This document shows positions 50,731-63,934 of a stretch of DNA of 64,000 nt, in pieces. Location of the stretch: positions 19,601,817 to 19,665,816 of the forward strand of contig NC_090699.1 in NCBI RefSeq assembly GCF_040954835.1. The letters are read 5' to 3'. Each line of letters starts with the position of its first letter. Positions within the stretch are counted from its first letter, which is position 1. Under the pieces are notes generated by a model. It was not told where the DNA came from and made no database searches. It saw only the letters and a program-made list of their open reading frames with translations. Position numbers and translations under genes: made by a program. Source of the DNA: Lepisosteus oculatus. Its lineage: Eukaryota > Chordata > Actinopteri > Semionotiformes > Lepisosteidae.

Positions 50731-53700
50731 TGACACTTCTTTTCACATCTGCCCTACTGTATACATGAATGTTTTCTTCTTTTAAAAAAGAACCAGTGCT
50801 GTGTGGTTGCATAGTGCTTGATGCAAATGTGCACTAGAAAATCCAATTCAACGAAGTTAACATACACGGAAACTGGCAATTAGTGTTACAACCATATTCC
50901 AGATATTGAGAACTTGAATTTATCCTCTCACTAGATGGGTGTGTGGAATGAATCATGAGACGGAATTCAGAATATTCCAGATTAAATATTTGGATGTGGA
51001 AGAGTGGATGCAACCTTTTTTTTTCTAGGTGGTGAAGCCATTCCTTTGAAATGTCAGGAGGCTGCAGTTTGTAAATTCTGATGTTTAACAACTCCCTAGC
51101 TTTAGATGTCAGGATTTACAAACCTCAGTTTGTTCAAACTCCTACATTCTTTTTGGTTATAAAAGGCCAGCATTAATCTTGGGTACCAAGTGTGAGGATC
51201 TATTCAAATCTGCATTCTCCTATATTCCTTACTGCAACAGTTCAAACTACTCTTGCAGCATACAACGGATAATTCCATCCAGGGAGTCTGGTTGCAGTCA
51301 CTAATTGATCTGAGAATGATCTGATTATTGGATATTACTGGAAAGAAACAAGGATATGTTTCGAAATGGCTGAGTAGCTTTTGTTCCACAGTCCTATAAA
51401 TTCAAGTGTAATCAAAAATGAAAATATAAAACGATTCCACTAACCAAAATTTTTTAATTCTATTTTGAAGTTTAATTAAAAATTAAAGCTTTAATTCCAT
51501 TTTAGTTTGTCCTCGCATCTGGTTTAGAAACGAGGATTACATCTGGGAAAAGTGATCCTGGTGTGAGAGTCTGCCTGTTTTGTGTCTGCCTGCCAAGTGC
51601 TTGCCGGGGTAGGCTTCGTGTCCCCTGCGGCCCCAAATTGGACAAAGCGATCAGAAATGGACAGATGGATGATTTTCCCTCTGAAGAGAGCTCAACACAT
51701 TGAACACCTCCACTGTGTTCCAGAACTTTCTGCTCGACCTCTTAACTGCTTCCCACTATTTCATTCCAAGCAAAAGTACACCGTTCATGCAAAAAAGGGC
51801 GAAACATTTCAGTTTCAACCGAATGAGATCTATGAACAAAAAAAAACCGCAAAGCTGTAACGGCAGACGGGTTAAAAGATCACAGGGAATATACTGCCGC
51901 TGCAACGCTTTGATCTGTAAAGGTCGCGCATGTTATTGCATCATCTAAATCTAGCTATCCCTGGCTTTACAAACAAGCCCTGCTTCTTAGTAAAGGTGGT
52001 GTAGAAAATAAAGGTTATCTTAAAAAAATAACAAGCTATTTAATACCTTTTTATGTTTTCCTACATTTATAAACAATATATTTAGTAACAGCAACAGGCA
52101 CAACAGAAAATATTAAAAGCAATCTCAGATGTACTATTGGGTAGAGAAGTCTGTCCTTCGACACGTCGCTTTATAGCCTAGGGAACAGTTGTTTAGGAAG
52201 TCGACGTCAGGAGACCTTGTAATAGCCGGTTTGTGCTTTACGTGACTCACCACTGCCCGCAGCTGTTTCTGCTGCGCAGCTCAACAGTGTAAATGCGCCG
52301 CCAGACCAAGAGTTTTCAGAGGGTATGAAAAGCACCAGCCGAATCGCGTTCTCAAATAAGATACTCCTCTCTCAAAAACGGATAAACTGTAATTTAAATA
52401 GCAGAAAGAAATAAGCAAATAGAAATGACACAATAACTAGAGAATTGAACCTTCTAAAAAAAATCAAGAACGCTGCATCAGTTACGCAGAGCCCGAAATG
52501 ATGACGTAAACTGCTTATCACATCCCGCATTCTTACAGTTTAACCTATGTCTGAAAGTTATTAAAAACTGTTTTCTTGTTTTTATCCTCGACAACCTCAG
52601 ATTATTTCACCGGACCCTGGCACTGGTAAACGCTTCTGCGACACATGCATCAAATCACGCATCAGCTAGTTCGTCCAAACGTGTATTGTCTTGTTTGCAC
52701 TGTGAGCAGGAAAGCTGACGAATACGTTTTTGGGAAATAAATCCTTCGAATGAGGTCAAAGCAACCCGGCAGCGCTGGTCTCCAGGAGGAAACCCAGGCG
52801 AACGTGCGCAAACTGGTGGTCTCCGAGCCCGATGGACGGGGGTGCGGCAGTTTTCCGCAGGAGGTGTGCGCGGGAATTCCCACAATTAACCCTATTCATT
52901 ATCCCGCCTCTCCTCTCCCCCAAGCCTGCCAGAGAATAATCACCCGAGTGATTCTTCTCCTTGTGAAGAAAACGGAAGCGCAAAAAACCCCTAACAGAAC
53001 CGTTTTTGCAATCACACAGATTTTTTTTAATCTCCTGTCAATCGATCATACAGTTCTATAAAAATAACTGCAAAACAACGCGTAAATTTTATTCCGAAAA
53101 TTATAAACTTTTTTTTTACATTCAGAACATAGAATATATAGGATCTAAAATACTTGATATTATATATCCGTACACGCCTTATAAACACTCACCATCACAT
53201 CTGTAGCATATTGTAGTTACGCTATCAATTGAATGAAGTGGGATTACATAATTATGAATAAATCATCTAACAACAGATAACAAGCAGAGACAAGGCTGAA
53301 CTGCCTGCAAAAATATAGAACCATTTCGCTTTCAGGTGCGTAGACCCGAACTCACCTTTTAAAAGTAGCTGGTGAGTAGTTAAAATTTAAAGCAAATCCA
53401 TCGTTGTTAGCAAGCAAAGCAAAATGTCCTACATCCACTATTTGTTTTCGGGACAATCGCACAACAGAAGAGTTGTATGACGTATTGTTTGCATCTTGTG
53501 CGATTATAAATTACACAAACATTTCGCAATATTTAGTTCCACCTTGCATTTTGGGTGCCGAATACACCACTGAAAATAAGTTCTGTACACCTTGTTCTTC
53601 AAAGCTATTTGAATAAGCATACATCCCATATTAATTTAAACAAATATGTGCTTCAGCAGAGTTCTTTACACGTCAGCACAGGGAAATGCATTTCCTGTTG

Positions 53701-54580
53701 GTGGCATGCTTCTAAAACTTGAGTTAGGTTCTGAAAAGGTCTGATGGAATTGGAGTTGACTTCCATTCCAGACCAATTTCTATATTAAAGAACTGCTCTT
53801 ATTTATACATGCTGCAAAAATGTAACCAATTTAAATTAAGTTAATGGAGACAAAATATCTTATTGTGAGGGTCTCAACAATATCTGTGCATCTTTCTCAG
53901 AAATTAATCATCTAATAAAAGCTGTTCAATAAAAATAAACTTGAAAAATACGTAGTTTCAGGCTAGGCAAATTAATGATTAGAAGCTCTGAAGTCGGGTG
54001 GTTTTGAAACCCAACACTAAGTGCAGAAACATGTTAACAAAAAGTCTACGCAAGCAAGTAAATTAAAAGAATCAGTCAGCACTGGTGATTCAAGGGAAGC
54101 ATGAACGAAAACTAACAAACAGGGATTCTTCAGCAAGAGGGTTAGGAACACTGCTCTAATTTACAAAATATTTTCACCGATTTTACTGCGATTCTATGAA
54201 ATCGGACAGCTCTGTGTTCTCTGCTTAGTATTTGTGGCCTGAAGATGAAATGAGTCATTTCAAAATGTAAGTACAAAATATATTTACACATTTAAATCAC
54301 AGAATCCAGAGCACAGACTTGCGAGAATGGCATTATTTAATTGGTAATGCTCTGTTTCATGGTATAAAACAGACTGCTGTATTTCTAAAGAACGTTCTTC
54401 CTAAATGAAGCTGTCCCGCCACTGCACTGAAAAATTCACAATGTTTAACAGTTAAAAAAAAACAGGCATTATGACTGAGTTAAGATGAACCAGTTTTTAA
54501 TAAATACAGTATTTTACTGATGCAATTATCTTAAATACTAAGTGGCATACTTTAATTATTCAACACAAGCAAATTCACAG
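50731..54580. other. DDIT4-DNAJB12 convergent spacer
   Basis: No gene recognised. 51,555-51,670 (ctggtgtgagagtctgcctg, then aattggacaaagcgatcaga) is a partial copy of a dispersed fish repeat also seen at 61.09-61.35 kb. 52,740-52,930 is a local GC-rich patch, open in several frames, that could be a regulatory element. Confidence 0.5.
51555..51670 (+). repeat. Dispersed fish repeat, partial copy A
   Basis: Shares ctggtgtgag, gcttgc(c/t)gg(g/t)(g/a)taggct and the '...ttggacaaagcga..aatggaca' end with the element at 61,085-61,345, in the same orientation. The family ('tccaaagacatgc ... ggactggcgtcc ... ttggataaagcggtt') is familiar across fish genomes. The mobile class is not assigned. Confidence 0.55.
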
Positions 54581-54587
54581 GGTACAA

Positions 54588-54593
54588 TTTATT
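54588..54593 (-). terminator. Possible DNAJB12 poly(A) signal
   Basis: The minus strand reads AATAAA about 1.06 kb beyond the DNAJB12 stop codon. The intervening DNA is non-coding and 3' UTR-like. No transcript evidence. Confidence 0.35.
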
Positions 54594-55650
54594 GAATCAT
54601 AAAAGTAGGAAGCTAAATAATTTTTAATCTAGTCCCTGCATAGTTAAAATTACAACATATATACAAGAAACTACAGAAATAATGTTCATCTTTAACTGGC
54701 TCAGTCATCTAAGAAGAGTCCATTTTCCACATTATTTTAGAAACATTTAAAGGGAATATGGAGTCATTCTTAGCAGCATAATATGCCAATAAAAGATCAC
54801 TGTTACAGAGTAATAAATTATTCCCAAATTATTTCCAGCTTCTGATTCTTGTTCTTCAGTCAGAACACACCAGTAGATCTGCAGGAATCCCAGCCTCATC
54901 CTACTTCCCAGATCTCCGAGATTACAGCCCACAGGGAGTACGAGTTCATTCTTCAACTACAAGAGTGATGTGGAAAGTGCAGCCTAACCGTTCTGGATTA
55001 AACATGCTGCTTCACGGACAATATGGCAGGGACTGTTTCCATGTTTGTGTGGTTTTGCAAACCAAATAGTGTGACGTTTTGGACAAGTAATTATATATAT
55101 ATAATGCAGTCCAACGAAGTGGCTCTTCTGTCATCACTGACCCTGAAAAACAACCCAGGGAAGAAAAGAAAATCAATTTCAGAATGGCCATACAGTTTTC
55201 AAAAACCCTGAAACGATAAATGTAACACAGATAAACAAAAGCACAAGGTGAACTTAAATTTCAGGACCCATAATTCCATGGTTTGTGCAGCTATTCAAAG
55301 AAAATGGGATTTGTTTTCACCGATTTGCTCTTATTAATATTCAAAACCTAGAGAAAAAGTATTTTAAATCATCTCTAAGGTGCTGCACGACAGAGGAAAT
55401 AAGTATGAAATCCAGATAGTCATGGAAAGGCTTAAAACTTTGTTTTTCACCATTCAAAACTGAACAGCTCATAAATAAAGTTTCACAGAAACTTTGTGGC
55501 TGGCAAGAACAGAAAAGTTTAATAAGTCTCCAGTGAATTCAGAAGAAGCGGGGGAAGACTTCAGTATTTGACAGATTCACTCTGCACTCGAACAAGGAGA
55601 CTGAAGTAGTGCTGGGACTGTCAACGCACCTGTCTGGGTCAGGGTCATTT

Positions 55651-58600
55651 TTAACCATGTAATGAAGCCTGCACCTCTGAGAGCCTGCTGCAGCTGGGAG
55701 TGCCCATCTTCTGTGCCCTTTGGTACAGATCACTGTCTCCAAAATACCGAGCTCTGTATAGCAAGCCTTCTTCTGCAAGACAGTGAGAGAGCCATGTGGA
55801 AAAAACATAGAAACATTCGGACTGTACTATTTGTGCAGGACAGTTACACAAGCGGTTACAGTCTATTCGTCTGGCTACAGGTTCATACGCACAGAGTGTG
55901 GCTGTTTATCGCCTCTGAGCACGGAATATGTTTGGTTAATATGAAGTAGTGTTACTTCAAATTCTCATCTTAATTTTCACACACAACAGCCACACACCCT
56001 CAAAAGCACCAAAACGTGACTGCGAACAGATTTCATTCACAAAACAAATGAATGTATCCCCAAGGTTTTTCCCCACAAATGGTAAATAACACCTGTGAAG
56101 GGTGCAAAAAAAAGAAAGAATTTGTCATCAACTCACTCTGTTGCTTTTCTTTCCAACAGTTGTTCCTAAGGTTAGAAATGTAATCGTCCTCTACGCTCCT
56201 GTCTATGTTTTTCAGGTTTACTCCAGTGTACTCCTCGGCAAAGTGCTCCCCCACGTAGTAAGGCACCTTCAGGGTTGCAGTGAGCCTCCGGTGAGTGTGT
56301 CCCACTGACCTGCATTTGGACAGTTAAATCCGGCATCGTTAGCTTACGAGTCACCAAGCATTCCCTCATTCAGAGTCTGGACAGCTGACAGACTGGCAAA
56401 GAAGGGAAGCAGGAAACCCCCTCTTTATTCATTTCTAATACCAGAAGGTTGGCACGTAATGCTGTTTTTATCACAGTACAAAACACAAACCTCAACACAA
56501 AAAGAAAAATAAATGTCTCGCCCACAATCTCTCCAAGGCTCTTTTGAATCCAATCACATGGACATGGGGGTAAAGAACAAACTGAAAATCTATAATTGCT
56601 TGACCAATTAAGTCATCATTCAGAATGATTTTTGGTTTGTAGGAATCAGGTGTTACTTTAAATTCCTATTTTTCTTCTCGCACATAACGGCTAGCCAGCA
56701 GCCATATCACCCTGCAACTCACAACTGGCAACCCACTGAAGCTCAGCAGGTGTGAGCTTGGTCAGTTCCTGGATGGGAGACCTCCTGGGAAAAGCTAAGG
56801 TTGCTGCTGGAAGAGGTGTTAGTGGGGCCAGCAGGGGGCGTTCACCCTGCGGTCCATGTGGGTCCTAATGCCCCAGTATAGTGACGGGGACACTATACTG
56901 TAAACAGGCGCCTGAGATGTAAAACCGAGGTCCTGACTCTCTGTGGTCATTAAAAATCCCAGGGTGTTTCTCGAAAAGAGTAGGGGTGTAACCCCGGCCT
57001 GGCCAAATTTCCCATTGGCCCTTACCAATTATGGCCTCCTAATAATCCCCCTCTATGAATCTCCTCCCCACTGATAGCTGATGTGTGGTGAGCGTTCTGG
57101 CGCACTATGGCTGGATGCACCCAGGTGGATGCTGCACATTGCTGGTGGTGGTGGAGGGGAGTCCCCATTACCTGTAAAGTGCTTTGAGTGGAGTGTCCAG
57201 AAAAGCGCTATATAAGTGTAATAATAATAATTATTACAAACCACCGAGACCCATCTAACAACAGATTTCATGCATGAAACACGTCAGATCCTGCACCGTT
57301 TAATTCCTTTTAAACTTTTTTTTTTGTCTGAAATTGGTAGCTCATTTACTAGTGATTTGACTTGTCTAAATGGCTATGTAGTTCCATGTAGTTCCCGGTC
57401 TCCTCTCAAGCAAATTTGAGTACACAACAGAGCAGTCTGTTTGGCCCATTGCACTCATTTGCTTCTGTCTCTTTATAGTTCCCTAACCACCACTGGTTGT
57501 ACTGCAAACAACTCCCTGACCAAGAATGAACTTTCTTGAAACAACAGCCCAAAAAAACATTTTGATTCGAAGTAGCCAATCAATCAAACTGAACGAACCT
57601 GTCACTGAGAATACACATGGTCGCAAATGAGAGGCAGCCAACACCCTCATGAAGCTCATTTGATATTTAGGAGGTCATTTAGTACATCAAGCCTCGTCTT
57701 GAAAAATGCAGGGTACAAGGCTAGGACACGGCTGCGCAGCTTGTTCCATACTCTAACATCTATGGGGTTGCAGGGCCTCTTGTTTTAAATGCACTCCCAT
57801 GTGGTTTTCTGCTGTCTCTCTGACGTGTTTCACTATTGATTCTGAAGAAGGCCATTGGGTTAACTTTGTCAGTGCCCTTAAAGTGTCTGAATACTTGAAC
57901 CAGATCTCCTCATATTACCCTCTGCTAAAATCTAAAAAGTTTGATTCGTTTTGAATTTTATTCCAGTTCTCTCTCGACCACCATAGCACTGTGCTTCCCA
58001 AAGGAGGAGGGGTTTAACTTTATAATTGGTAAACTGGCCCTGGTGTGTGTGTGTGTGTGTGTGTGTGTGTAACAGAGCCATGGTTCTGAAGAAAATCCTA
58101 TCGCAGGCAGTTTGGAGATCCTCAGATATTCATCATATTAGAAGTCTTGACAACTTTTGGGATGACACATCAGTGGCCAGTCAACAAACAGCAGATGCTG
58201 AAAAGGATTACATGGCAGACCGCAATGTTTTGTGTTGTCTGCCGGTGATAAGGTACATGTCAGACCACTGAGGTGTGAATAAAAATGACCACAAATCAAT
58301 TACCTTGTAAAACGGTTAAACAAGGTTAATGATGAGAAACATAAGCATGAAATCTAAAGATATTTTATTCCTTCTTTAAAACTCGAAAGTCATTTAAAAT
58401 TAATTTAAGCTTGTTAATAGCTCCCTCGGAAATGATAACCAGAAACCAATCATGTGCACTTTCTTTACACCCTACAGACAATGGCAGTCTGATTTTGTGC
58501 TATTTTACGTCACCATCCTTTATTGTACCACGTCATCTTTTAAACAAGGAACCTGAAACTCTGTGCATGTTCCCAGTTACCAAAGACAGCAAAAGGTAAA

Positions 58601-61600
58601 ACAGCATTCACTGTTGTGCCATACATTAAGTCATGTGATAAGAAGTGGTTTGTGAAAAGGTCATGGAAAAAAAACTTGGCAGCACAACTGACACTATTAG
58701 CACTAAAAAAGGCAACTTTACAGTCCCTTGGGTTTCTGAGTAATGCTTTCCCAAAAAGAATCCAAATCTGTAGAAAACAGAATCTACATGTTTTTCAAAT
58801 GTAATTCCAAGTGAAAAGGTGTTAATTTTGCAGATTAGATAAAGTATGGATTAACTGATTTCTTGAGCCTTTGAGATAACTGTCTCTTTTTATGAAATTA
58901 TTGACAAAGTGTTGGTTAACTCAGTTGCATCAGAGTTTTTCCCCCTCCAATCATCAGTACCTTAAAGGAGAAGAGTTCAATCAATATGCATTGAGGTCCT
59001 AAAGTGAATAGCTGCAGACAGCTCCTAGGACATTAAGGAATTAATAGTCATCACAGAAAAGGCTCACATCTTTCAGGAACAAGTGAGGAAAGTGTTACTG
59101 AAATTTTAAATGATTAAACGATTGAGGTCAAACCTTTAGTGTTCTTGCTGCGCCTCACTCTGCTATTCCAATTACCTGATTAGCAAGTTGTGAAATATGG
59201 ACATAGGGAGGTTGTACTAGTAATTTAGCAACAGGTTGTTAAAGTTACTCAAAGTGTAAAACCTAGATAGGAGGCCAGTATTTCACATCGTCAAAAAATA
59301 AACTGTAAAAAAGTGGTGTCAACGTACACAGGCCAATAAAGAATACCAGAAAATCGAGACTCACGGTCTGTGGCTGAGACTGTAGGGAGGGCTGGACACC
59401 ATCATCTGACTGAGTGCCGAGACGATGATGAGGATGAGGATGGGCATCAGCTGGACGAAAAGGGCCAGGCCCCCCTGTACGAGGCACAAACAAGAACTTC
59501 AGGAAGCCTGCAAGCGAGAGGAGGCCAGATGTGAAGGGCTTCATGTCCAATTAATCCCAAAGCACTGCTGTTGGAAACTAAGTCGGCACCGACCACAAAC
59601 GCTTCAATATGGTTTGTGTCACTCCAGCGGGTTTCAGAACCAGCTCTGCTTGTCCGGAGAAAAACTGAATCAAAGAAAAGGTAAGACACTTACGTCTCCC
59701 TGCTGCTCTCTCCTCTCTGGCCTCTGGTGGTATGTGTAGCGCATTCGGCCATTACTGTACACGTGAACATTACCTTCAGAAGGGGGGGAGGAGGAGAATT
59801 AGGTACTACTACAATTATCAAGGATACATTAGTAAAACAAAAATAGTAAAAACAAACAACTGAATTTTAAAAAGAAAATTTCACAAAGCCATAAAAGTTT
59901 CATACAGCCACAGCTGCAAAGTGTTATTAACCCTGGAGTTCGGCTCTACAATGCTTGGATTTCTTCCATTAATATATATGCTGGCACAACCCCTGCCATC
60001 AGTCTTCCATGCTCGCAGTAAGGTTTTATAACTTACAGTGGCTTGTTTCTTATAATCACATGTAGAAAGTCGAAAGTATTGCAATGAAAAGGCAAATCAT
60101 TCATTTGAACTCCCCCCCCCCAACAACGCGCATCTCTATTATCTGTGCGTTTCCCTGGATCCGAGAGGAACTTACTGGAGGGGAAACCACCTCCGAAGAA
60201 CATGTTGAAGAGGTCCTCGGGAGAAATGTCCGCCTCGAACCCGCGGTGGAAATCTGCGTGGGAGCGTCCGTGCCGGGACGCGTGGGCCTTCTCTTCCCCG
60301 TACTGGTCGTACTGTTTCCGTTTGTCCGCGTTACTGAGCACGGCGTAGGCATTGCCAATAGCTCCAAGCAGAAATAAAACACACCTGAGCAACACTGAGC
60401 TAGAGAAAAGGGAGAGTTCACCTCCCCGTCTCAAGCAAAGGGACTTGTAGAGTCAGGACATCAATATCTTTTTGTTACCATGTATATAAAGAAATATCAA
60501 CGAACAGATTATGGATCATCAATTAAAATGAGATGCTAAAATACAAAATCTGACAAAACCAAGGGCGTGGATTTCAATACAGGGACATCCAATTCTCTTT
60601 ATGGCATTCAATGCCAAAATACGCTGCAAGAAGGAGCCAATCATATTATATTCTCTTGCAGCTTATGTTTTGCTGCCTCACCACTTTCACCATAAGGTCT
60701 GTCAATGGACATAATCACAATGAAAACAACTCAATGCTGACACCTACAGCCCACAAAAGAGAAACAGCAGGCAGCATCAATGCATCATTAGAAAAGCTGA
60801 ATAGTTCTAAAATGAATCTTTATTGGTACACTTACCTTTAAATGCCTCGGTCGCTCCTGGGCAGTGGTTTTTATCTGGATGGAATTTCAGAGCCAGCTTT
60901 CTGTAGGCCTTTTTCAAGTCTTCGTCTGTGGCGTCTCTGCTCACCCCAAGAATCTCATAATAGTCTTTGCACTGTTTTATTCTGGACAGGGCACAAGAGA
61001 AACAAATCAGGTTGTACTTCTTAACAACAGGTAGAATGCAGAGGCAACTCAAGCTGTCCAGAAAGGAAGCCGCAATGCCTGCATTAGCATTGCTGCCTCG
61101 GGAGGGTGGGCTCAATTCTGGACTTGGGGGCTATCTGGGTGGCATCTTTGTTTTTTCCTTGTGTTCATATGGGTTTTCTCCAGGTGCTGCAGTTTTCTCC
61201 CACAATCCAAAGACATGCCGGTAGGGAAAACCGACCCTGGTGTGAGCTGTAATGGACTGGCGTCCCAACCCGGGAGCTTCCTGCCTCGTCTCGCCGCTGC
61301 TTGCTGGTATAGGCTCTGGCTTTATGGACGCCCGATACTTGAGAAACCCCATGCTTCATGTGAACAGAATAAGGAGCTCAGGTAGCAATGCTTTCTGAAT
61401 GGCGACACGGGAAACCACACTCAATAAATCTACCTCTTCACGGCATCCAGCTGTTCCGATGTGTAGCTTTTGCCCGTCTCTGCTGTCCTCTCCGCGCTGG
61501 GGGGCCTTCCCTCCTCGCCCCCTTTGCGGTGGCGGGGTCCCGCACTCTCGCCCGGCCTGGGCTGCTGACTCTGGCCGGAGGGCTGCCCATTCTGCGTGAT

Positions 61601-61614
61601 CGACTCGATCAGTG
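55651..61614 (-). CDS. DNAJB12: DNAJB12, ER membrane J-domain co-chaperone (seven coding exons)
   Basis: DNAJB12 is an ER membrane protein whose cytosolic J domain recruits Hsc70 for folding and degradation of membrane proteins. Exons: 61434-61614, 60836-60981, 60176-60361, 59694-59773, 59365-59474, 56137-56309, 55651-55772. All phases agree (1,2,1,1,0,2,1) and give ~332 residues from [10 protein letters not shown] to the stop. The J domain ([11 protein letters not shown] to [10 protein letters not shown]) keeps the HPD motif. A Gly/Phe segment ([20 protein letters not shown]), one transmembrane helix ([19 protein letters not shown]) and the DUF1977 C-terminal domain ([21 protein letters not shown]) follow. 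The end [12 protein letters not shown] equals human. Exon 61434-61614 starts in phase 1 and needs an upstream exon. The conserved first exon (human ~44 residues) is not visible and is probably beyond 64000. Confidence 0.97.
56690..57236 (+). mobile_element. 5S rRNA-derived long SINE, copy 4 (complete)
   Basis: This is the best copy for reading the structure. The head (56690-56800) follows 5S rRNA: GCCATATCACCCTG, GAAGCTCAGCAGG, then CCTGGATGGGAGACC and CCTGGGAA, the regions of the A box, intermediate element and C box of the 5S internal promoter. The body includes a CTCF-like CCAGCAGGGGGCGTT (56828-56842), actatactgtaaacaggcgc and ttctcgaaaagagtaggggt. The tail (agtggagtgtccagaaaagc, then gctatataagtgtaataata) resembles L2/CR1-type LINE 3' ends. 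Located in DNAJB12 intron between exons 56137-56309 and 59365-59474. Confidence 0.92.
57640..57990 (-). mobile_element. CR1-like LINE fragment (old)
   Basis: On the plus strand, tgtctgaatacttgaaccag, atctcctcatattaccctct and caagcctcgtcttgaaaaat follow the reverse of a CR1-type coding region. Heavily mutated and in a DNAJB12 intron. Confidence 0.4.
58042..58070. repeat. (TG)n microsatellite
   Basis: About 14 perfect TG units in a DNAJB12 intron. Confidence 0.97.
61085..61345 (+). repeat. Dispersed fish repeat, copy B
   Basis: Contains the landmarks ttgtgttcatatgggttttc, tctcccacaatccaaagaca, tgtaatggactggcgtccca and cttgctggtataggctctgg, typical of a repeat spread through fish genomes. It lies in the DNAJB12 intron between exons 61434-61614 and 60836-60981, antisense to the gene. 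A partial relative is at 51,555-51,670. Confidence 0.65.
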
Positions 61615-61699
61615 CTGCAAAGGCAGGTGATGATCGGATCGTGCACAGTTTGTAAGGCAGCACCCACCAAGCGCTTAGCTTAAACTCCACAAGCCTTCC

Positions 61700-63870
61700 G
61701 TGTGCGAGAGAACCGAGAGACTTGGAATTTAATTGAAAGACTGGATTCTAGAACTCAAGTGTCTGAAGGTTTGTTCATTTAGGTAACTAATAAAGGCCTT
61801 CCATCTCATTGCAAAGTGTTTTTGTCCAAGTCAAGTCTTTACAGAGTGCAATGTCTGATACACACAAGATGTATGAAACAGACAGGATACATATTTAATA
61901 TTTCAGTAGTGAGTACCTGGACTGGAATATATCCGGTAGGTGGCACTGGATTATTAGAACAGACTGCAGCTTGCAGAACTGGACTTGGCTGAAAGTGCTT
62001 TGCAATTGGAACCATAGCATTACCCTTACATTGTCAATTAGCAAGCAGTCAGGCACAAAGCCACTTCCAAACTGGAAATGATTACAGCAATTAAGTACTT
62101 TGTTACACAAATGCCTAATGCACATGGCACTGGTAGCATTTAAGCATTAATTATTAATTAAAAAAACATTTCCTGCATTATGGTAACAATGAAATAAAAG
62201 TTACTCAAAAACAGCAAACCTTTGTCAATTAAATGTAGCAATTGTATTAATGATCACACTAATGAATGAGCTGCTAATATTACAAAAGTTCCAATGTGTA
62301 TTTTATAACAAACCCCTAGGCCTTTTAAAAGAACATCTTTGTCTCATCCGGTTAGATACTTAAATCAGAAGTATCCAAGTGCATTTCACAATCATTACCA
62401 CAACATATGAAGATACAGAAACTGTGGAGACTACATTTCTTAAAACCTTCTTACAAAAATGTCAACACTTGTTATGCCAGTTACACAGAAGACATCAGAA
62501 ATAAACCACATAACCTGAAAGAAATAAGTAGCCTATGGACCATACACATGGTGTAATTACAGGGACAGAAGCCGAAGAAAAAAGCTTACAACACGGCAGA
62601 TAACCTTGGCACGTTCATTTGATTGCTGTCTCTGCTGCAAATAACCCTTAATTCTTAGCGATCTTTTTAAAACAATTCGTATTTCAGAGCTAATTAAAAG
62701 TGCCCCTAAACTCCAAAAATGCTAAAGAGCGAAGGTGCTAAAATTCCATCACCATGGCTCAGGAAAAGTGATTGTGATGACTTTCTCCATCACATGGATC
62801 AATATTTATATTATTCTTGTGTAATTGCTATTGGTTTTAGTGATAAATCCTAAACGAAGAACGGATCAACACCAGGGAAACACCAAACATAAGCGAAACC
62901 TGTTTGTGATAGGATTACAGTAATGTGGCTGCAAAATCTAGTATATACTCCGAGCTCTCCGTTTACACATAATGGAGGGTTCGTTCTACACAACGAATGT
63001 TAGCAGACAGGAATTTATTTTTACTTTGACTCTTGTTTTGCAATAGATGTGTCACGTGGATGAAGTGTTTCTGACTTTCTCCTTCGCGAAATGGAAATAC
63101 TAAACTTCGGGAGCGAAGATGTGTATCTCATCGCGATCATGTAAACAACAGTAAACTGGAATTAAATCCCATACAGAAGGGTAAATGCGGCAAAAGCCTA
63201 ACTCTTTTGAATGTACCTTCCGACAATTCGGCCTGTTTCAGACGCGAAGTAACGAAATGAGCTAAAAAAGCAAAGTTTTATGTAGAATCCCCCTAGCTTC
63301 AGAGAACAGAAAATGACAATCGGGTTGAAGCCAAGACGTTGAATCATTTAGCGAATCACAGGGCACACAAGTTTTTTGTTACATATTCAGATTCCCAAAT
63401 CACTCCCGCAATCCAATGTTATCTAATGTAGATAATTAACGTGAAATAACAGCAGATTATTAAACTAGGCCCGAGTGGGGTGTGCTCGGTCGAGTACACG
63501 GATGGTTATTTTAGGAATACCACTGTAAACAAAAAGCATATTTTTAACCATGTGAGAACATGAAAACACGCCCAAACCATAATATCAACCATACAATGAA
63601 ATATTGTGCAAGTTTAGGAATGATATTTTCCTACCCCAGTCATTTTACAGACTTTAGTCCTGGACATGGGGAATGTAGTTCACGCGAGGTGTTTTTCGTC
63701 GCCTACAAAGGCAGTAACGCATTAAAGACAGATTGTAAAACATAAAGCCACAAAGATATGGGAAAAAAGCAGAACTCGGGTATATGCGAGATGCTTCTAA
63801 CACACCAAAGCAAACACTTTCTTTGTGAACCAGTGAACAATATATAACTTCAAGAAACACAAACTACCAG
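61700..63870. other. DNAJB12 first intron (or upstream), no other gene seen
   Basis: AT-rich sequence upstream of the first firm DNAJB12 exon. I looked for the conserved N-terminal exon on the minus strand and found none. Confidence 0.5.
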
Positions 63871-63879
63871 AACACCTAC

Positions 63880-63934
63880 CGAGATTTGCTAGCCGCTGAA
63901 TCAGCACTGTTGGACGCTGGGAAACGAAGTCCAT
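63880..63934 (-). CDS. Possible alternative first exon of DNAJB12
   Basis: On the minus strand an ATG at 63934, preceded by an in-frame stop, opens 18 codons plus one base up to a GTAGGT donor (63874-63879). Phase 1 is exactly what the next exon (61614) needs. The peptide (MDFVSQRPTVLIQRLANL) does not resemble the usual helical N-terminus of DNAJB12/14. It could be an alternative or 5' UTR exon, or a coincidence (one in three by phase alone). Confidence 0.22.

Noticed and set aside
56690-56800. 5S rRNA gene
   Set aside because: Only the promoter-bearing regions match 5S. The middle is substituted, there is no T-tract terminator, and the same head occurs in other SINE copies.
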